A stretch of DNA of 10,172 nucleotides from Dehalococcoidales bacterium (lineage in GTDB: Bacteria > Chloroflexota > Dehalococcoidia > Dehalococcoidales > UBA5627): contig JAQTVR010000030.1 in assembly GCA_028706995.1 (NCBI GenBank), positions 1 through 10,172 of the forward strand, given 5' to 3'. This document shows positions 5,831-10,172 of this stretch, piece after piece; position 1 is the first letter of the stretch, and every line of letters starts with the position of its first letter. The notes beneath the pieces were generated by a model. It did no database searches, had not been told where the DNA came from, and saw nothing but the letters and a program-made list of their open reading frames with translations. Position numbers and translations under genes: made by a program.

Positions 5831-6814
5831 ATGAAGGCGCACGACGAACCAATCGAAATTGAAAATCTAACCAGGCTGAATGAATACGGTCCCGATGATC
5901 TTTTTATTTGTTGTGCCAGTTTCGAAGACCGGTGTTTACAGGGCGCATTGAAGACGGGGACCAGCTTTCGTGTGCGATTCAGCATAATATTCGTCATAGA
6001 AGAGCCTTTTTACCAGCAGCAGGTCGAAGGGAATATGTTTAAACTGCAATCGGAATTGGGGAGAAGGACATCCGAGGGTGTTTTTGTCATAAGATGTCAG
6101 CGTGACGATCCTATTGAAGGTATCAGCCAGCTCAAGAATATATGGAACCGTTGCCATCCTAAAGACACCGATGATTCTTATATTACCATCGATATCAGCG
6201 GTTTTACCAAGATATACCTGCTGGAACTGCTTTATTTCCTTGTTGCAGAACATAACCTTGGAATACCGCGTATTATTCATACTACGCAGAACTACTCCCC
6301 TACCAAACTTACCCGCGGGGTAGAACAAATTTCTACCGTGCATAATTTCTTCGGAACTGTTTCTTTCGATAAACAAACGGTGCTGGTGCTATTTTTGGGT
6401 TTCGAACCTGAACGCTCGCTTACCGTGTGGAAACATTTTAATCCGGCAAGGACTATTGCGCTGATTACCAATCCGCCGCGAAGTCAAAACCCAGAATATC
6501 TTGAATATGCCCGCAATAATAATACTTCCCTTCTTTCACAGTCTAATGTTGAACTAAGGGATGTTCCTCCTGACGATCCTCATTCGGCACGGGATGTGCT
6601 GGAGGACATATATCACGAGATACGCGATTCCTTTAACATGGTCATAGGTCCGTTCGGCACTAAATCGCAGACCGTTGGTATATTCCTCTTCTGCCTGGAA
6701 CATCCCAAAGCCCAGGTAGTCTATTCTTTCCCTGTTAACTATACTAAATCTTATCTGAAGCGCAAACCAGGCAAGACCCTTTTATTACCGATGTCTCCTG
6801 TCATAAGAAACTAG
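5831..6814 (+). CDS. Unrecognised 327-residue protein with two similar alpha/beta halves
   Basis: I do not recognise the family. The protein reads as two copies of one alpha/beta unit, about residues 22-160 and 182-310. The same marks recur in order: SFEDR (30-34) and GFEPER (190-195) after a hydrophobic strand; DDP at 92-94 and 248-250; DISGFTK (121-127) and IGPFGTK (272-278), each before a hydrophobic helix; NYSPTK (154-159) and NYTKSY (303-308) after the last strand. No signal peptide, membrane helix or zinc site is seen, so it is cytoplasmic. The strand-then-G(F/T)K arrangement recalls Rossmann-like ligand domains such as CARF, but this is only shape. The start is ATG 5831, with AAGG ten bases upstream; TTG at 5822 would add three residues. 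It has a strong promoter of its own and no obvious partner gene. Confidence 0.85.
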   Translation: MKAHDEPIEIENLTRLNEYGPDDLFICCASFEDRCLQGALKTGTSFRVRFSIIFVIEEPFYQQQVEGNMFKLQSELGRRTSEGVFVIRCQRDDPIEGISQLKNIWNRCHPKDTDDSYITIDISGFTKIYLLELLYFLVAEHNLGIPRIIHTTQNYSPTKLTRGVEQISTVHNFFGTVSFDKQTVLVLFLGFEPERSLTVWKHFNPARTIALITNPPRSQNPEYLEYARNNNTSLLSQSNVELRDVPPDDPHSARDVLEDIYHEIRDSFNMVIGPFGTKSQTVGIFLFCLEHPKAQVVYSFPVNYTKSYLKRKPGKTLLLPMSPVIRN

Positions 6815-6914
6815 TCCGAATAATAAATAATCCGTTTTATATCCTATAATAGTACTAATTTCTAATTATTTTTACGTATATACATAAAAAACTCGATTTT
6901 TCATTGATAAATAC

Positions 6915-6944
6915 TTGACATTATACCTAGCTATAGTTTATCCT
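6915..6944 (+). promoter_or_regulatory. Promoter of the DUF5679-type gene, with a direct repeat
   Basis: TTGACA (6915-6920), an 18-base spacer and TATCCT (6939-6944). Two identical CCTAGCTA copies (6926-6933 and 6942-6949) lie 16 bases apart, one in the spacer and one across the -10 and start region, and may be a regulator site. The predicted start is near 6951. Confidence 0.55.
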
Positions 6945-6963
6945 AGCTACAAATCACCAAAAA

Positions 6964-6969
6964 GGGAGG
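6964..6969 (+). promoter_or_regulatory. Ribosome binding site deciding the DUF5679-type start
   Basis: GGGAGG, five bases before ATG 6975. It excludes the longer reading from 6915, which would start inside the -35 box. Confidence 0.75.
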
Positions 6970-6974
6970 AACCA

Positions 6975-7115
6975 ATGCAAGGATATTGTATGAAGTGTCG
7001 CGCCAAGAAAGAAATGAAGAATGCCAAGGCGATCACCATGAAGAATGGCCGCCCGGCAACCCAGGGTGTTTGCCCTGTCTGCAGCACCAAAATGTTCAAA
7101 ATCGGCAAAGGATAG
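6975..7115 (+). CDS. 46-residue zinc-ribbon protein, DUF5679-type
   Basis: A very small basic protein with two CxxC knuckles, C5-M-K-C8 and C33-P-V-C36, about 25 residues apart, which should bind one zinc ion. Between them the KAITMKNGRPATQGVCPVC stretch matches what I know as DUF5679, a short domain seen in Chloroflexota and other bacteria, sometimes fused to topoisomerase or other DNA-linked proteins. Ten or more lysines and arginines make nucleic-acid contact plausible, though unproven. The frame is open for 60 bases upstream, but I chose ATG 6975 because GGGAGG (6964-6969) lies five bases before it and the upstream part overlaps the promoter. It has its own promoter and a strong terminator, so it is monocistronic. 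Confidence 0.88.
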   Translation: MQGYCMKCRAKKEMKNAKAITMKNGRPATQGVCPVCSTKMFKIGKG

Positions 7116-7146
7116 GCCTTTACCAAATAATCCGGAAAAACTAACA

Positions 7147-7197
7147 CGAGGCTGGATCTATTTTTCACAATAGGTCCAGCCTCGGCGTTTATTATTT
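7147..7197 (+). terminator. Rho-independent terminator after the DUF5679-type gene
   Basis: A 16-pair stem, CGAGGCTGGATCTATT (7147-7162) with 7169-7184, with one G-T wobble and a six-base loop, then GCG and a T-rich run (TTTATTATTT). It lies 31 bases after the stop codon. The stem is strong; the T-run is broken by A's. Confidence 0.8.
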
Positions 7198-7222
7198 GAT
7201 CAGCAGGATGCCCTGCTTCCCC

Positions 7223-7249
7223 TTGACAAAAATTAAAAATGTCTATACA
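7223..7249 (+). promoter_or_regulatory. Promoter of the MerR-like gene with flanking inverted repeat
   Basis: TTGACA (7223-7228) and TATACA (7244-7249) with a short 15-base spacer. The heptamer TTGACAA (7223-7229) recurs inverted as TTGTCAA at 7251-7257, framing the -10. The predicted start, near 7256, coincides with an in-frame ATG at 7257. Confidence 0.45.
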
Positions 7250-7256
7250 CTTGTCA

Positions 7257-7691
7257 ATGCTTATGAGAAATCAAGGGATGAATATAGCCGAGGCTGCTAA
7301 GACACTGGGAGTATCCACAAGGACTATCAGGCGCTATATTAAATCCGGGAAAATCCAGGCTGAATTGATAGTAGGTCATTTCGGCGAAGAATATCGCATT
7401 TTGGACCTGCCCACAGATCTCCAACCCGAAGATGAAGACACCCAGGAGAACGAAGAAAAACAGGCGACGACTACACAAAGCCCTATACAAAACCCTGGAC
7501 AAACCTTTGCCTTGAGTATTGATTTCTTTAAAGAGATGCAGGATAAAAACATTACGATGGCTGCTCAATTGGGTATAGCCACAGAGCGCATCAGGAACCT
7601 TGAAAGTCAGCTAAAACAGTTGAAACTCCTGACGGCACCCAAGGTTTCATGGTGGAAGAAAACTTTTATCACCAGGAAAAAGAAATCCTGA
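7257..7691 (+). CDS. MerR-like helix-turn-helix protein with coiled coil and basic tail
   Basis: A 144-residue protein. An N-terminal helix-turn-helix (about 8-50: MNIAEAAKTLGVSTRTIRRYIKSGKI then an EEYRI wing) is of the MerR/HTH_17 kind. Next come an acidic, glutamine- and threonine-rich linker (about 52-84), a helix likely to form a coiled coil (about 90-125, with IRNLESQLKQLKLL heptads) and a WW-plus-lysine tail (SWWKKTFITRKKKS). This layout suggests a dimeric DNA binder whose tail contacts membrane or nucleic acid; no effector-binding domain is visible. The start is uncertain. ATG 7239 lies inside the promoter. ATG 7257, 7263 and 7278 are in frame and none has a good Shine-Dalgarno site. 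I chose 7257 because it sits at the predicted transcription start (leaderless reading). No terminator with a T-run is seen after it. Confidence 0.8.
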   Translation: MLMRNQGMNIAEAAKTLGVSTRTIRRYIKSGKIQAELIVGHFGEEYRILDLPTDLQPEDEDTQENEEKQATTTQSPIQNPGQTFALSIDFFKEMQDKNITMAAQLGIATERIRNLESQLKQLKLLTAPKVSWWKKTFITRKKKS

Positions 7692-7873
7692 TTCAGGATG
7701 TATGCGTTCTATCATTCTCGTGTGAATTGTAAATCGTTGCATAGTTGCGTGGTCATGCTTTTAAACGATATGAGCGTCTTCGCGGGACAGACTGAAATAT
7801 TATAAAGGACATATATCAGAATTTTAGGCCGACTCTTGCATTGAATGTTAATTACTCCCTGTCAAGGGAACCG
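7692..7873. other. Intergenic stretch between the MerR-like gene and tRNA-Leu
   Basis: No gene is seen. The only structure is a weak hairpin just downstream of the tRNA on the minus strand, TCCCT/AGGGA with a four-base loop (7856-7869), without a T-run; it could help end the tRNA transcript. Confidence 0.5.
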
Positions 7874-7958
<85 letters not shown>

Positions 7959-7968
7959 GTTAATAGAT

Positions 7969-7997
7969 ATTTTACCCTCTTGTTAGTAAGGATTCAA
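7969..7997 (-). promoter_or_regulatory. Promoter of tRNA-Leu
   Basis: On the minus strand, TTGAAT (7997-7992), a 17-base spacer and TAAAAT (7974-7969). The start would be near 7962, only a few bases before the mature 5' end, so the tRNA is probably transcribed alone with a very short leader. Confidence 0.65.
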
Positions 7998-8015
7998 CTT
8001 TAATATGCCATACCG

Positions 8016-8027
8016 GGTGAATTCACC
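8016..8027. repeat. 12-base perfect palindrome upstream of tRNA-Leu
   Basis: GGTGAATTCACC is its own complement and lies 19 bases upstream of the tRNA promoter -35. It could be an operator or chance. The rest of 7998-8184 holds no gene; a short inverted repeat TTAGAC/GTCTAA (8071-8088) has no T-run. Confidence 0.3.
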
Positions 8028-8184
8028 GGCTATGATTGTTCATAACCCTCGCCGCAACGTCATGGCAGCATTAGACGGGATTGTCTAAACTCTATCAACG
8101 GCATTGACTTTGGCAATAAAATCATCCGTACTATCTCAGCCTCCGTAAGCAGTTATTCCATATTTTATTCCTCTTTTTTTATCA

Positions 8185-9117
8185 TCACGCCGTCATATCC
8201 TGCCTGCGGAAAGCATAAAATCCCCCCGCCAAGAATAAAATACAATAAGCTGCAAGAATTAATACAGGCTGCAACCATAAATCGGTACTCTGTGCGTTGT
8301 AGCTGTACAAGCTTGCCAGTTTCTGTATATTATGGCCGATCGTATAGGGAGCGATATCTGCCAGCCAATTGTTGGCATAAGTGAGCAGGGCAACCATGAT
8401 AGTATCGACGTATATGAAAACTATACCTATCACCATGCCTGCGGTGATTGAGCGAAACAATATAGTGAATAAAATAGCAATAGAGAAATATATAAGAAGT
8501 GTTAAAAGCAGGATTCCGAGTGACGAAAGCATATAGCCGGCGAAATTGAGATTGAGGAAGTCCCAACTTATACCTTCCTTGATCTGGCTTGTCATAATAA
8601 GGCTGATAATGAAGCCGGATAACAGGGCAATAATGGTCCCGATGATCACGACTATGCCAATGCCAAGGAGTTTAGAGCTGAGGAATCCTTCCCTGCCTGT
8701 ACCCTTGATTAGCATCTGGCGTACTGTTCCCCATCTATACTCTGAGCCTACAGCCGAAGCAACCAGTATGATAATCAGTATCGGCCCCAGTCCTGCAAGG
8801 CTGGTGAATATGTTACTCATCGAGTTGGGAAGACTGAAACGTGCTTTTACATAGGCAGCCTGTGTTGCCATCATGTTCAGTTTCTGGTCGTTCTGTAGGG
8901 TTCCGCCCTCAGAAATAATAATTATCCCCTGGTTTTCATCGCCGGTTATTTCGATGTCCATGTCCTCTATTTCCGGGTGGCTTGCCAATATGTTCTTGTA
9001 GTTGGAATAATCAGCTATCAGCGGTAATACCATGATAGTTAGCCAAGCGATGAGCAATACATATATCATCCACCTTTTCTTCAGCTTGGATAGTTCTACG
9101 CCTATGAGTCTAAGCAT
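8185..9117 (-). CDS. ABC-2 type transporter permease, BcrB-like
   Basis: A 310-residue membrane subunit with six predicted helices at about 17-36, 103-124, 150-175, 192-220, 226-247 and 284-303, and an outside loop of about 65 residues between the first two. After the second helix, SEYRWGTVRQML (125-136), ending in a G-R pair (141-142), is the hallmark E...GT.R..L of bacitracin/lantibiotic-type ABC-2 permeases. An in-frame ATG at 9147 would add ten residues, but I chose ATG 9117-9115: GGAGG lies six bases before it, and its ATGCTTAG overlaps the ATPase stop by eight bases. The partner is the BcrA-like ATPase. Such pairs expel or resist peptide antibiotics or move other amphipathic compounds; no two-component system or peptide gene is adjacent, so cargo is unknown. 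Confidence 0.9.
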   Translation of the reverse strand: MLRLIGVELSKLKKRWMIYVLLIAWLTIMVLPLIADYSNYKNILASHPEIEDMDIEITGDENQGIIIISEGGTLQNDQKLNMMATQAAYVKARFSLPNSMSNIFTSLAGLGPILIIILVASAVGSEYRWGTVRQMLIKGTGREGFLSSKLLGIGIVVIIGTIIALLSGFIISLIMTSQIKEGISWDFLNLNFAGYMLSSLGILLLTLLIYFSIAILFTILFRSITAGMVIGIVFIYVDTIMVALLTYANNWLADIAPYTIGHNIQKLASLYSYNAQSTDLWLQPVLILAAYCILFLAGGFYAFRRQDMTA

Positions 9118-10057
9118 TTTTAGCCTCCGTTTCCCGGGATATTCCATCTATGGCATCAAGGAAGAAGTCTTCGAGCGAGTTTTCAGACATTTTCATCTCG
9201 GAAACTCGAATGCCTCCATTTACCAATATGATGTTTATATCAGCTGCTTTTTCTTGGGGGACTTCTATAAAAATGTGGCTATCGTCTGTCTCTATAGTTT
9301 TTACCCAGTCCAAGTTCATTAGTAATGAAGATGCAGCATCCGGGTCCGATACATGCAGTTGTAACATTTTCCCCCGGTGAAGCAATTCATCGACTGATCC
9401 CTGTGCGAGGAACCTGCCCTTATTTATGATGGCTACATGGTCGCATATCTGTTCGACCTCATGCAGGAGGTGACTGGAAAGGAATATAGTTTTCCCCTGC
9501 TCTCCGAGGGACTTTACAAGTTCCCTGAACTCTATTATTCCCGAGGGATCGAGACCGTTGGCAGGTTCGTCCATTATAATTAGTTCAGGATCGTTAAGCA
9601 AAGCCGTAGCTACGGACAAACGCTGCTTCATACCTAATGAATATGTTCTTACCTTCGATTTAGCTCTTTTGCTCAAACCTACTGTATTGAGCACCTCGTC
9701 AATGCGGCTGTTATCAATATTGCCTATGGTCCTGGTAAAGATTTTAAGGTTGTCATAGCCTGAAAGGTTAGGGTAAAAAGAGGAGCTTTCCAATACGGCG
9801 CTGGTGCGTTTTAGTAGAACGGGAAGATTTCGACCCGTTTCCTCCCCGAAAAGCTCGATAGTCCCCGAGGTCGGCTTAATTAGTCCCAGCAGCATTCCTA
9901 TGGTCGTCGTTTTTCCCGAAGCGTTGGGTCCCAGGAAACCGAATATCTCACCCTGGTGAACTTCAATATCCAGGTTGTTTACTGCGATAATGCCTGAGGA
10001 TGCAGAACCGAATCTCTTGGTTAGTCCCCTTATTCTGACTATTTCTTTTTGTGCCAT
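9110..10057 (-). CDS. ABC transporter ATP-binding protein, BcrA-like
   Basis: A 315-residue ATPase subunit. Seen: Walker A GPNASGKTT (43-51; the usual GA is AS here), a Q-loop region VLESSSFYPNLSGYDNL (88-104) in which E90 replaces the glutamine, as in bacitracin-type ATPases, the C-loop SLGMKQ (140-145), Walker B LIIMDE (159-164), the D-loop NGLDP (167-171) and the switch histidine H196 in SSHLL. A C-terminal accessory domain runs from about 215 to the end. ATG 10057 follows GAGGGG by five bases. The gene overlaps the permease start by eight bases, so the two are translationally coupled and should work as one exporter. No regulator gene is visible upstream before the window ends. Confidence 0.93.
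   Translation of the reverse strand: MAQKEIVRIRGLTKRFGSASSGIIAVNNLDIEVHQGEIFGFLGPNASGKTTTIGMLLGLIKPTSGTIELFGEETGRNLPVLLKRTSAVLESSSFYPNLSGYDNLKIFTRTIGNIDNSRIDEVLNTVGLSKRAKSKVRTYSLGMKQRLSVATALLNDPELIIMDEPANGLDPSGIIEFRELVKSLGEQGKTIFLSSHLLHEVEQICDHVAIINKGRFLAQGSVDELLHRGKMLQLHVSDPDAASSLLMNLDWVKTIETDDSHIFIEVPQEKAADINIILVNGGIRVSEMKMSENSLEDFFLDAIDGISRETEAKNA
9124..9128 (-). promoter_or_regulatory. Ribosome binding site deciding the BcrB-like permease start
   Basis: GGAGG on the minus strand, within the end of the ATPase gene and six bases before ATG 9117. It is a full-strength site and rules against the ATG at 9147. Confidence 0.75.
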
Positions 10058-10172
10058 GTGGACCCCTCTAATAATATATTTTAGTTTATCCTTGTCTTAT
10101 TCCGTTAGTATCCTCTTATATAACGTTCTTACTGCCATATAGTTGCATGTGCTTTACTGTTTTAGGGCATTA
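10058..10172 (-). promoter_or_regulatory. Upstream region of the BcrAB-like cassette
   Basis: An AT-rich stretch holding GAGGGG (10068-10063), the ATPase Shine-Dalgarno site. I found several TATA-like boxes on the minus strand but no pair with a convincing -35 at the right distance, so the promoter is not assigned and may lie beyond the window. Confidence 0.3.

Noticed and set aside
7682..7697. Terminator at the end of the MerR-like gene
   Set aside because: The ATCCTG/CAGGAT inverted repeat spans the stop codon and has no T-run.
8185..10057. Bacitracin-resistance or lantibiotic-immunity locus
   Set aside because: The family resemblance is real, but no sensor kinase, response regulator, precursor peptide or modification gene is next to it, so the cargo is left open.

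Overview
The window looks like ordinary chromosome from a bacterium with moderate GC and AT-rich intergenic gaps. My best guess is a Chloroflexota lineage near Dehalococcoidia. This rests on the Ctc-type ribosomal protein L25 with a long C-terminal tail, a 46-residue CxxC/CxxC protein of the DUF5679 type, an amidohydrolase with the GIKGVGEIRPD motif, and short MerR/excisionase-type helix-turn-helix proteins. No marker gene fixes the taxonomy, so this is inference. Promoters are of the sigma-70 type (TTGACA/TATAAT-like) and several genes have good Shine-Dalgarno sites. No phage, transposase, CRISPR array or integrase was seen.

Layout. Positions 1-664 (minus) hold the N-terminal part of an amidohydrolase, apparently read from an almost leaderless mRNA. 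A 63-residue excisionase-type DNA-binding protein follows (795-986, minus). The next gap (987-1573) is not empty. It holds a GC-rich, strongly folded block with a minus-strand TATAAT box placed so that transcription would begin at the first base of a long stem: a candidate structured RNA. A small membrane protein (1574-1876, plus) has its own promoter. A minus-strand group then runs rplY/ctc (4761-4108), NatA-like ABC ATPase (4082-3168) and NatB-like permease (3175-1955). Upstream of it is a second minus-strand pair: a 51-residue two-helix membrane protein (5533-5378) and a gamma-glutamylcyclotransferase-like protein (5373-4966).

The plus-strand centre holds an unrecognised 327-residue protein built from two similar alpha/beta halves (5831-6814), the DUF5679-type zinc ribbon (6975-7115) with promoter and terminator, and a MerR-like HTH/coiled-coil protein (7257-7691). 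A tRNA-Leu(UAA) gene (7958-7874, minus) follows. The right end is a second ABC exporter cassette, of the BcrAB type (ATPase 10057-9110, permease 9117-8185).

How the genes work together. The two ABC cassettes are each self-contained exporters: one ATPase and one ABC-2 permease, translationally coupled through an 8-base overlap. Their substrates cannot be read from sequence. rplY, the tRNA and the DUF5679-type protein are housekeeping or near-housekeeping. The observations most worth following are the minus-strand structured RNA near 1262-1355 and the internally duplicated protein at 5831-6814. I do not see a complete new multigene system.
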